DNA of 7,489 nucleotides from an uncultured Desulfobacterales bacterium. GTDB taxonomy: Bacteria; Desulfobacterota; Desulfobacteria; Desulfobacterales; JAFDCJ01. This document shows, one piece after another, positions 1 to 5,379 of the stretch (position 1 is its first letter; the number at the start of each line of letters is the position of its first letter). The position numbers and the translations under genes are program-made. The stretch lies in the NCBI GenBank assembly GCA_945787595.1, contig CALZJV010000435.1, positions 1 to 7,489 of the forward strand, written 5' to 3'. Below the pieces are notes generated by a model. The model made no database searches. It saw only the letters and a list, made by a program, of their open reading frames with translations, and was not told the origin of the DNA.

Positions 1-231
1 CCGTTGCGGGCGAAATTGGTTAAGAGTTTAGCCCAACTGGATCGTTACCGCTGGAGCGGTCATGGTGTCTTGATGGGTATTATAAAAAATGACTGGCAGT
101 ATTGCGACTACGTTCTGAGATATTTTGGTAAAAAGGAAGGCGCTGCCAAGAAGGCATATCGCAACTATGTCGTAAAAGCCATCGAGGAAGGTCGACGGCC
201 TGAGCTTGTTGGTGGAGGACTAATCCGTTGA
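1..231 (+). pseudogene. RAYT relic A: C-terminal part of a REP-associated tyrosine transposase
   Basis: The frame is open at the left edge and begins PLRAKLVKSL, the segment that follows the catalytic YIHLN motif in IS200-like/Y1 transposases of the REP-associated (RAYT) type. It continues through SGHGVLMG, DYVLRYFGKK and GRRPELVGGGLIR, matching residue for residue in many places the segment around residues 129-204 of the transposase at 2098-3120. It then stops at TGA (229-231), where the intact copy continues for about 136 more residues including the helix-turn-helix. The catalytic half lies outside the window, if it exists. The stop overlaps the first codon of relic B in a TTGA, so the ending looks like a recombination joint rather than a natural C-terminus. 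The family call is well supported. That the copy is non-functional is inferred from the missing tail. Confidence 0.85.
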
Positions 232-707
232 GAATCGAATATCCTAATGCGTATTATCACGTGATGAACCGGGGCAACCGTGGAGAGGATATATTTCTAA
301 CCGACAAAGACCGTCGGGCTTTTCTGGATGGCTTGGCAGATAGCTGTGAAACCTGCCGCATTAAACTCATCGCCTATGTCTTGATGACCAATCATTTCAA
401 CCTGCTTGTCCAGACCCCCCAAGCGAATCTAAGCGAGTTTATGCGGCATTTTTTAGTCACTTACACCGTGAGGTTTAATCGTCGCAATGGCTGTACGGGC
501 CATGTTTTTCTCTCCGAGGCCGCTTCCAGCCCGTTGGGCTTACAGGCTGGCTTCCTGCTCGTAGTAGTCCCCTAAGGGACGGAGTCGAGCCGGAGGCAGG
601 GGCGGTTTAAATCACTGCTGGTCGATGAAGACGAGTATCTTCTGCCGCTGAGTCGCTATATCCATTTAAATCCGATCCGAACAAGCCGGTTTAAAATTGC
701 AGCATGA
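228..707 (+). pseudogene. RAYT relic B: N-terminal part of a Y1 transposase, interrupted and truncated
   Basis: The first 94 codons read as a RAYT N-terminus: RIEYPNAYYHVMNRGN, DIFLTDKDRRAF, YVLMTNHFNLLVQTP, then NRRNGCTGHVF. The usual family start (Met plus a few basic residues) is missing; the first possible start is TTG 228-230. The HUH motif is damaged: H56 is kept but the second histidine is Asn58 (AAC, 399-401). After GHVF an 87-bp insertion brings an in-frame TAA (573-575). The reading frame then resumes exactly in phase at 597 with QGRFKSLLVDEDEY and SRYIHLNPIRTSRFK, which includes the catalytic Tyr of YIHLNP, and ends at TGA 705-707. The C-terminal segment and HTH are gone. Both the interruption and the mutated HUH indicate a dead copy. 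The interruption was seen by aligning the two halves to the family pattern by eye. Confidence 0.85.
510..596. mobile_element. 87-bp hairpin-rich insertion in RAYT relic B (candidate REP/MITE-like element)
   Basis: The transposase frame is continuous on both sides (GHVF before, QGRFK after) if exactly 87 bp are removed. The boundaries are ambiguous by one base (510-596 or 511-597). No target duplication is visible, as expected for HUH/Y1-type transposition but not proof of it. The block can fold into several hairpins: AGCCC-GTT-GGGCT (528-540), CCAGCC/GGCTGG (526-531 with 545-550, an alternative pairing), GTCCC-CTAA-GGGAC (567-580) enclosed by CTCG/CGAG (558-561 with 586-589), and an outer CTCCG/CGGAG pair (512-516 with 591-595). 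GTAG sits at 561-564 and 564-567 just before the second hairpin, resembling the GTAG foot of known REP sequences. The insertion is firmly seen; its identity as a REP or MITE is inference. Confidence 0.6.
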
Positions 708-708
708 T
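696..708 (+). repeat. 13-bp direct repeat, left copy
   Basis: ATTGCAGCATGAT occurs here, covering the last codons and stop of RAYT relic B, and again at 2097-2109 at the start of the RAYT at 2098. The two copies bracket the ATPase gene. A 13-base match in a window this size can arise by chance, so its meaning rests on its position. Confidence 0.4.
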
Positions 709-935
709 GTATCTGTTGAGCGTATTATATGTGTAGTTGCCGAAGCGACACTAGTGGTTTAGAGCCGTTTGCCGGCAACAACAGAACGAACGCCAAAAAA
801 AATCTTCCGGTTTTTTCCACTCTCCAACCTGCAGCTCACATTTGATATTGCATATTTTCCACTTGTGTTTTTGAATTTATGCATATATAAAATTCACATA
901 ACGTTAATTAACCTTATGTGAAAAATTGAAGCGCC
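708..935. other. Intergenic region between RAYT relic B and the ATPase gene
   Basis: No reading frame of note is seen. It contains an inverted repeat GTTGCCG/CGGCAAC (736-742 with 773-779, about 30-base loop), an A-run/T-run pair around 797-816 and an AT-rich stretch from 841 that holds the likely promoter of the ATPase gene. Confidence 0.5.
863..891 (+). promoter_or_regulatory. Possible sigma-70-like promoter for the ATPase gene
   Basis: TTGTGT (863-868), a 17-base spacer and TATAAA (886-891) lie in AT-rich DNA about 45 bases ahead of the ATG at 936. The -35 match is modest and such AT-rich DNA gives chance matches. Confidence 0.3.
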
Positions 936-1949
936 ATGATGGATAATCCCTTTACACATAGCAGGGTCGTCACCGGTGAATCTTTCTGCAATCGCCAACA
1001 AGAAATAAAAGACCTTACCTACTATGTCCAAAACGTCAGATCGATCTATATCGATCTTTACGGCACCCTTGATGAAAACGACTTTATTGCCGCCATCTTC
1101 TCAGCTCTGTCGCAGATAGAATCCAAACTTGAGAAGCTTCTTAAGCTTGCCACAGGCCTTAAACTAAGTGTCGTCGTTGATCCTATGACCGGACAGCCTA
1201 CTGTTTCTGTTTCCATCAGCCGATCCGAAAGGCCTAAATACCTCAAATCGTCTTTAGAGATTCTAGCCTCTTATGCCAAAAAACAAAAACTGTTGGTGGT
1301 TTTTGACGAATTTCAGGAAATCGACAAATACACAGATCCTGGTTTTGAAAAAAGGCTCCGATCTCACATCCAGCTGCAAAAGAATATTGGCTACATTTTT
1401 TCCGGCAGCCAGAAACATATACTAACGCAAATGTTTAACTCAACCGACCGTGCCTTTTATCAAATGGCCAGAAGCTACCCACTGAAACTGATCGAACTCG
1501 AACAATATATTAAATGGGCTCAGGGCCTTTTTAAAAAAAGAAAAATATCAATAGCGTCAGAAATTATAACTGATATTGTTGAACGCTGCGAATATCAGCC
1601 CATGTACATTCAGCAATTTTTGTTTGAGCTTTGGCGCCAGGGAGAAATCAGCCCGGCGGCCATCTCCCAAATTGAGAGCGAAATTCTGGAACGCCGAGAG
1701 AATGAATTTATCATTCTTTGGGACTCGCTGACCCCCAATCAGCGTAAGGCACTGCGCGTTTTGGCAAAAACAGAAGGGCAAGCCATCTTCTATTCTGAAT
1801 CCCTGCAACGCTTCGGGTTCAGTTCCGGCTCGATTCTCTCCAGGGCGCTATCCTCTTTGAGCAAGCGGGATATCGTCACCAAAAACAAGGTTTACCACAT
1901 CCAAAACGTCATGCTCAAAAAGTGGATTCTAAGAATTTTGCCGGCATAG
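936..1949 (+). CDS. Archaeal-type AAA+ ATPase lacking the Walker A P-loop
   Basis: The 337-residue product opens with NPFTHSRVVTGESFCNRQQEI (residues 4-24), typical of the Arch_ATPase-like group (P-loop ATPases common in archaea and scattered bacteria). Family members normally follow this at once with a P-loop (GxxxxGKT/S). Here the text goes from LTYYVQN (27-33) straight into VRSIYIDLYG (34-43), the strand after the P-loop helix, so roughly 35-45 residues are absent in frame. Walker B is intact (LLVVFDEFQ, 119-127, D124/E125), as is a sensor-1-like YIFSGSQKH (153-161). Residues about 265-335 look like a winged helix. The start is either of two adjacent ATGs (936 or 939), with no strong ribosome binding site. 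Without a P-loop, ATP hydrolysis is doubtful: it may be decayed, or a binding-only derivative. Cellular role unknown. It stands alone between RAYT genes. Confidence 0.8.
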   Translation: MMDNPFTHSRVVTGESFCNRQQEIKDLTYYVQNVRSIYIDLYGTLDENDFIAAIFSALSQIESKLEKLLKLATGLKLSVVVDPMTGQPTVSVSISRSERPKYLKSSLEILASYAKKQKLLVVFDEFQEIDKYTDPGFEKRLRSHIQLQKNIGYIFSGSQKHILTQMFNSTDRAFYQMARSYPLKLIELEQYIKWAQGLFKKRKISIASEIITDIVERCEYQPMYIQQFLFELWRQGEISPAAISQIESEILERRENEFIILWDSLTPNQRKALRVLAKTEGQAIFYSESLQRFGFSSGSILSRALSSLSKRDIVTKNKVYHIQNVMLKKWILRILPA

Positions 1950-2096
1950 GAGCCGTGTATTTTGCGCTAAAAACCGAGAAAAAAACATAAGGGTCAAGTC
2001 TTCACGGGCTGTTGCTTGAATCGATATTTTGTAAACGCTAATTTTGGTGAATTCTTTTTATTTTCTGAATTGGGTTTTATTGCCGATCAGCCGATG

Positions 2097-2109
2097 ATTG
2101 CAGCATGAT
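2097..2109 (+). repeat. 13-bp direct repeat, right copy
   Basis: Second copy of ATTGCAGCATGAT (first at 696-708). It covers the TTG start and first codons of the RAYT at 2098, a part of that protein that does not look like the family N-terminus. Confidence 0.4.
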
Positions 2110-3120
2110 AGGGACTATTGGGGACCCCGCATCGATGCTCCCGGTGCCTTGCATCATATCATTGTTCGTGGAATCGAGCGCCGACGGATATTTACCCATG
2201 ATGAGGACCGGGACAATTTTATAGACCGTCTGGGTGATATCGTCACCGAGACCAAAACCTTTTGTTTTGCTTGGGCGCTCATCCCCAATCATGCCCATAT
2301 TTTACTGCGAACCGGGCAAACTGCCCTATCCACTGTCATGAGACGCTTGCTGACTGGTTATGCGGTTTCGTATAATCGCCGGCATAGGCGGCATGGTCAT
2401 TTGTTTCAAAATCGCTATAAATCCATTTTGTGCCAGGAAGACACCTATTTGCTGGAGCTGGTTCGCTATATTCATCTGAACCCGCTGCGCGCCAAAATCG
2501 TAAAAAGCCAAACCGAACTTGATACATACCCATATAGCGGACATAGCGCGCTGATGGGAAAAGTACCAAGAGGATTTCAGGACACAGACTATGTCTTGAG
2601 CCTTTTTGGAGAAAAGGTGCCAGCCGCTCGCAAAGCTTATCGAGCCTATGTCGAGAAGGGCATTGCTCAAGGCCGCCGACCGGAATTGGTCGGAGGCGGT
2701 CTGATTCGCAGTGCCGGTGGCTGGTCGGCGGTCAAAGCGATGCACCGCGCCAAGGATCATATGAAGAGTGATGAACGAATTTTAGGCGACGGTGAATTTG
2801 CTCAATCTGTATTAGATGAGGCAAAAGAGCGGTTAGAGGAGCGCTACCGGCTTAAAGCCCAGGGCTACGACTTAGACAAAGTAACGATTCGGGTATCATC
2901 CGAGCTGGAAATAGATCCCGCGCAGGTGTGGAAGCCCGGCAAACATCCGATCACAGTCAAAGCACGCAGTTTGTTATGCTATTGGGCGATAAGAAAGTTA
3001 GGCTTCAGTGCCACCGAACTATCCAAAAGGCTTGGTGTCTCGCAGCCATCGGTGAGTATTTCGGTAACGCGTGGTGAAAGGATTGCCAAAGCTGAGCAGC
3101 TAGAGCTTGTTGAAGATTAG
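2098..3120 (+). CDS. REP-associated tyrosine transposase (RAYT, IS200-like Y1) with C-terminal HTH
   Basis: The 340-residue product has the full RAYT layout. RIDAPGALHHIIVRG (11-25) is the first strand. The HUH motif is PNHAHILL (63-70, H65 and H67). YIHLNPLRA (124-132) carries the predicted catalytic Y124, by analogy with Tyr115 of E. coli TnpA-REP. GRRPELVGGGLIR lies at 192-204, and a DnaA/HTH-like domain (about 285-325) includes TELSKRLGVSQPSVS. Family enzymes cut single-stranded DNA next to REP hairpins through a 5'-phosphotyrosine bond. The start is odd: TTG 2098 lies directly after an in-frame TGA, has no clear ribosome binding site, and gives MQHDRDYWG where relatives have a short basic leader. 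An ATG at 2105 is out of frame. The start may therefore be damaged, with TTG 2149 as a fallback. The 3' end overlaps a tandem palindromic repeat that could be its substrate. Confidence 0.8.
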   Translation: MQHDRDYWGPRIDAPGALHHIIVRGIERRRIFTHDEDRDNFIDRLGDIVTETKTFCFAWALIPNHAHILLRTGQTALSTVMRRLLTGYAVSYNRRHRRHGHLFQNRYKSILCQEDTYLLELVRYIHLNPLRAKIVKSQTELDTYPYSGHSALMGKVPRGFQDTDYVLSLFGEKVPAARKAYRAYVEKGIAQGRRPELVGGGLIRSAGGWSAVKAMHRAKDHMKSDERILGDGEFAQSVLDEAKERLEERYRLKAQGYDLDKVTIRVSSELEIDPAQVWKPGKHPITVKARSLLCYWAIRKLGFSATELSKRLGVSQPSVSISVTRGERIAKAEQLELVED

Positions 3121-3195
3121 AAAGTTATAATTTAATGGGCGTCCCTTAAATTGTTATTAGAAAGTTATAATTTAATGGGCGTCCCTTAAATTGTT
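3116..3195. repeat. Perfect 40-bp tandem duplication with an internal palindrome
   Basis: Two identical 40-base units (3116-3155 and 3156-3195), both starting ATTAGAAAGTTATAA. The first unit contains the TAG stop of the upstream RAYT (3118-3120). Each unit holds a 24-base imperfect palindrome (3129-3152 and 3169-3192), whose arms AATTTAATGGGC and GTCCCTTAAATT pair at 10 of 12 positions. Position directly behind a RAYT gene fits a REP-type substrate present as a pair. The repeat itself is certain; the function is inference. Confidence 0.9.
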
Positions 3196-3235
3196 AACTT
3201 TGCTTTTTTCTTTAAATCCCTGGTAAAGCTATATT

Positions 3236-3493
3236 TTAATTGTGTGCAGCACGTTCAAGTTCTTCCCGGATAACTTGACGCATCGCAGCCTCAGTTACAA
3301 TTTCCGCTTTTTTATTGAGGTATTCCCTGAGAGCCTCATTGATCATCGTCTGATATCCATAACCGGCGGCATCAGAACGGTCACGGAATTTTTCGATAAC
3401 GTCATTGTCCAGGTAAATGGTAATTCGAGTCTTGCCTTTCTGCTTAACTACCTGGCCCCTTTTTCCTTTACTAAAATCATATTCCTTTTTCAT
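3236..3493 (-). CDS. brnA: BrnA-family antitoxin (ribbon-helix-helix)
   Basis: The 85-residue product begins MKKEYDFSKGKRGQVV, the usual BrnA opening. A ribbon-helix-helix DNA-binding segment follows: KTRITIYLDNDVIEKF (about 20-35) forms the strand and first helix, and GYQTMINEALREYL (about 46-59) the second. The C-terminal tail is charged (MRQVIREELERAAHN). BrnA proteins neutralise the BrnT ribonuclease and, as a complex, repress their own promoter. The gene follows brnT with a 17-base overlap (3477-3493), which fits translational coupling in the toxin-first order typical of this family. A purine-rich AAGAGAG lies upstream of the ATG. Family assignment is by motif and partner. Confidence 0.9.
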   Translation of the reverse strand: MKKEYDFSKGKRGQVVKQKGKTRITIYLDNDVIEKFRDRSDAAGYGYQTMINEALREYLNKKAEIVTEAAMRQVIREELERAAHN

Positions 3494-3749
3494 AATATTT
3501 TCTCTCTTTTGAAGTTGCCTTACGGGCTGAAATCAACCGGATTGAATCACCATGATATGAATATACAATAACTAGTGTCCGGCCTAACGCGTCAGAACCA
3601 ACAGATAAAAAGCGTTGTTCTTGGTCTATAATTTGATCCTCGATAGTCAGGGTCATTGGGTCAAAAAGCACAGTTTCTGCATCAGCAAACCGAATTCTAT
3701 GTTTTTGAAAATTGGCTTCGGCCTTTTGTGGATCCCATCTGATTTTCAT
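3477..3749 (-). CDS. brnT: BrnT-family ribonuclease toxin
   Basis: The 90-residue product shows the BrnT pattern: MKIRWDPQKAEANFQKH (1-17), FADAETVLFDP, RFLSVGSDALGRTLVIVY and RLISARKATSKERKYYE near the C-terminus. Characterised BrnT is a RelE-fold ribonuclease that blocks translation. The start chosen is ATG 3747-3749 because the family begins here. A frame extension back to 3785 exists, but it runs through the promoter and adds a hydrophobic stretch foreign to the family. No ribosome binding site precedes ATG 3749, and the predicted transcript start falls at or next to it, suggesting a leaderless mRNA. It overlaps brnA downstream by 17 bases. Conserved residues appear intact, so the toxin is probably functional. 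Confidence 0.9.
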   Translation of the reverse strand: MKIRWDPQKAEANFQKHRIRFADAETVLFDPMTLTIEDQIIDQEQRFLSVGSDALGRTLVIVYSYHGDSIRLISARKATSKERKYYEKGI

Positions 3750-3756
3750 AACTGAT

Positions 3757-3785
3757 ATTATGCATACAATATATGTATTTGTCAA
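3757..3785 (-). promoter_or_regulatory. brnTA promoter with palindromic operator in the spacer
   Basis: Reading on the minus strand, a consensus TTGACA (3780-3785), a 17-base spacer and CATAAT (3757-3762) lie just ahead of brnT. An imperfect palindrome, ATACATATATTGTAT on the coding strand (3764-3778), fills the spacer and is a good candidate for the BrnA or BrnTA binding site. The expected transcription start is about 3749-3751, on top of the brnT start codon. Confidence 0.7.
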
Positions 3786-3853
3786 GGTTTTCGGGCGAAG
3801 TTTTAAGTAGCTGAAAATAATTGAGACCCCTTTGTTTATTTCTTCTACGCGCG

Positions 3854-4156
3854 TCAGGCGGAATTATCCACTTTTTCCTGCGGGAAAAGTTGATGCCCTT
3901 CAAATACGGTCAGGATTACCAGGCGATCTGAAAATACCTGATATACGATGCGGTAATTTCCCTCGATTAGTTCACGGATATCGTCGCTCTGAAACTCCGG
4001 CACTTTACGACCCGCGAGTGGCGCATGGAGAGCATTCCTGGCAGGCTCTCTTAAGCGCTCGATCCAACGTTTGGCTGCAGTTGGACTGTCAGCGCCAATA
4101 TATCGCCGAATAGCCTTTAGATCCTGTTTGGCAGTCTCGGTCCAAAAGAGTTTCAT
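3854..4156 (-). CDS. RelE/ParE-superfamily toxin
   Basis: The 100-residue product reads as a ParE-like toxin: MKLFWTETAKQDLKAIRRYI (1-20), SPTAAKRWIERL (24-35), PLAGRKVPEF (46-55), IRELIEGNYRIVYQVF (60-75), then RLVILTVFEGHQLFP (78-92). The superfamily includes ribosome-dependent mRNA interferases (RelE) and gyrase poisons (ParE). The SPxAA and IREL..GxYRIVY pattern is closer to ParE, but I cannot assign the target. The start overlaps the antitoxin stop in ATGA (4153-4156), so translation is probably coupled. The C-terminal EKVDNSA is slightly longer than the usual end. It appears complete. Confidence 0.88.
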   Translation of the reverse strand: MKLFWTETAKQDLKAIRRYIGADSPTAAKRWIERLREPARNALHAPLAGRKVPEFQSDDIRELIEGNYRIVYQVFSDRLVILTVFEGHQLFPQEKVDNSA

Positions 4157-4416
4157 AGCTCTTTGTCCAGATCCTCATCCGGCAGCACCCGGCCATTTTG
4201 AACATCCGTCAACCCCCTTTTCACGGCGTCATCGAAGCGAACCTGTTCCGTAAGAAGGTCAAAATCGGCCGGAGAAATAAGAACAGCCGCTGCTTTGCCA
4301 TTTTGGGTGATGACAATTGGGCGATTTGAGCTCTGGATTTCATGGAGCATACTGGACGCTTTATTTTTAAATTCCGACAGAGAAATAATGTTTTGGGAAA
4401 TGCTAATTGGTTTCAT
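4153..4416 (-). CDS. Phd/YefM-family antitoxin
   Basis: The 87-residue product carries the Phd/YefM N-terminal DNA-binding fold: ISLSEFKNKASSMLHEIQ (11-28) followed by RPIVITQNGKAAAVLISPADFDLL (32-55), the strand-helix pattern of this family. An acidic C-terminal tail (FDDAVKRG to DEDLDKEL) would wrap and block the toxin. It precedes the ParE-like toxin with a four-base ATGA overlap. Complexes of this family repress their own promoters, which fits the palindrome over the -10 upstream. A weak GAAAG lies about nine bases before the ATG. Confident at family level. Confidence 0.9.
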   Translation of the reverse strand: MKPISISQNIISLSEFKNKASSMLHEIQSSNRPIVITQNGKAAAVLISPADFDLLTEQVRFDDAVKRGLTDVQNGRVLPDEDLDKEL

Positions 4417-4733
4417 TTTTAGAACTTTCGTATTAATTCGGGTTAAATTTTATACTTAATATAGGCCTAAATTAAAATTTTATCAAGTCCGATTTTTTTG
4501 TCGGTGCGTATTCCGCTCAAAGTACCTGCTGATTCCGGAACATTGTGACCATCTGATCTACTGCATGGAAAAAATTGAGTGACGTAATTTACCGATTTGA
4601 CCTAATTGGTATATGCAAATGGCAAGAATATCCGGGTAGGAGGGGTACACTACCGCGTCGATCCCGGTTGGATGCACCTCCATTTTTCCCGGAGACATCA
4701 CCAAGATCGCCGATACCAAGGGTGCTCAAAACA
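4417..4733. other. Region between the phd-parE promoter and the PIN toxin gene
   Basis: Besides the promoter at 4457-4486, about 245 bases (4487-4733) hold no gene I can identify. A short plus-strand open stretch ends at TGA 4579-4581 (YLLIPEHCDHLIYCMEKIE) with no start codon. The block 4630-4670 can form nested pairs (CCGGG/CCCGG at 4632-4636 with 4663-4667, GGTAG/CTACC at 4635-4639 with 4650-4654). From 4640 to 4733 several frames on both strands are open for 40 codons without a recognisable family. It may be the remains of a decayed gene. Confidence 0.5.
4457..4486 (-). promoter_or_regulatory. Promoter and palindromic operator of the phd-parE module
   Basis: On the minus strand TTGATA (4481-4486), a 17-base spacer and TATATT (4458-4463) form a good sigma-70-like promoter about 40 bases ahead of the antitoxin ATG. 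An 18-base near-perfect palindrome, TAATATAGGCCTAAATTA on the plus strand (4457-4474), pairs 8 of 9 positions per arm and overlaps the -10, as expected for autorepression. Confidence 0.65.
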
Positions 4734-5120
4734 TCACCACAGCGCACGGGTACCGTATTCCACAAACGTTCTGTCTTTGGTAAGAACAGACACGTTTTCT
4801 TTGAGGGCTTCAGCAACGATGATACGGTCAAACGGGTCGCGGTGAACAAGGGGGAGGGTGGCTGCTGATATAGCGGTATCAAAGCCAATGGGCAGTGGAA
4901 TTATACTGAGTTTTTGAAGGGCTTCGGGGATGAACCGTTGGGGATGATCCGGCAACTCCACACGTTTGAGATGCCAAAGCAAGGCGATTTCCCAACCACT
5001 TGCCGCACTCAACAACAATCGGTTGTCTGCCGCCTGGACGATTTCAGTGATCTTTGCGGAGAGCTTTGCCGGTTCTGCTGCCATCCAGAGAAACGTATGC
5101 GTGTCAAGTAGATAACGCAT
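4734..5120 (-). CDS. PIN-domain ribonuclease toxin (VapC-like)
   Basis: The 128-residue product is a complete PIN domain: YLLDTHTFLW (3-12) with the first acidic residue, SGWEIA with the second, HRDPFDRIIVAEAL with the third and fourth, and VLTKDRTF near the end. The THTFLWM and HRDPFDR forms mark the PIN subgroup usually paired with Phd-type antitoxins. These enzymes are Mg-dependent ribonucleases, and their targets vary. Two in-frame ATGs exist. AAGGG (5127-5131) sits one base from ATG 5124-5126 but six bases from ATG 5118-5120, so the latter is preferred. The start overlaps the antitoxin end by 17 bases. All acidic catalytic positions appear present. Confidence 0.9.
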   Translation of the reverse strand: MRYLLDTHTFLWMAAEPAKLSAKITEIVQAADNRLLLSAASGWEIALLWHLKRVELPDHPQRFIPEALQKLSIIPLPIGFDTAISAATLPLVHRDPFDRIIVAEALKENVSVLTKDRTFVEYGTRALW

Positions 5121-5361
5121 TTTCATCCCTTACCAGCCAAAACCCATCTAAAATTTCTTTCGGCAAGGGCTCTAAAAGGTCACTTTTGATCCGGACTTTG
5201 CCCGCATAAGCACCCAGCGGTCTTTCCCTGCCCTGTTCTGCAACGGGAACCAGTTTCACAAGAGGATGGCCGGCCTTGGTGATGATCACTTCCTCGCCTG
5301 CCAGTACCGCGGGAATGAGTTTGGAAAGCTTGGTTTTGGCTTCATGTATTCCGACTTTCAT
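5104..5361 (-). CDS. Phd/YefM-like antitoxin partnered with the PIN toxin
   Basis: The 85-residue product opens MKVGIHEAKTKLSKLIPAVL (1-20), then GEEVIITKAGHPLVKLVPV (22-40), the Phd-type DNA-binding fold (helix, then beta hairpin). The tail, GAYAGKVRIKSDLLEPLPKE (49-68), is the usual toxin-binding region of antitoxins paired with this PIN subgroup. AAGGA (5372-5376) lies ten bases ahead of the ATG. It is the first gene of the module and overlaps the toxin by 17 bases. It is related in fold but clearly distinct in sequence from the Phd protein at 4153-4416, so this is not a recent duplication. Confidence 0.88.
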   Translation of the reverse strand: MKVGIHEAKTKLSKLIPAVLAGEEVIITKAGHPLVKLVPVAEQGRERPLGAYAGKVRIKSDLLEPLPKEILDGFWLVRDENALST

Positions 5362-5379
5362 GATTTTTAAATCCTTGTG

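Noticed and set aside
2326..2760. 144-codon minus-strand frame inside the RAYT gene
   Set aside because: It is antisense to a well-supported transposase domain and lacks any motif.
3116..3195. Possible CRISPR repeats
   Set aside because: The two 40-bp units are directly adjacent without spacers and there are no cas genes.
3749..3785. Upstream extension of brnT to 3785
   Set aside because: It would put the first 12 codons over the promoter and add residues not found in the family.
4488..4504. CCGA/TCGG around a T-run considered as a terminator
   Set aside because: The stem is four pairs with the T-run in the loop rather than after it.
4531..4581. Short frame YLLIPEHCDHLIYCMEKIE considered as a HEPN or Y1 transposase fragment
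   Set aside because: Too short, no start codon, and resemblance to either family is too vague.
4575..4888. Overlapping proline/arginine-rich open frames on both strands
   Set aside because: They run into the PIN toxin gene in the wrong frames and show no family resemblance or ribosome binding site.
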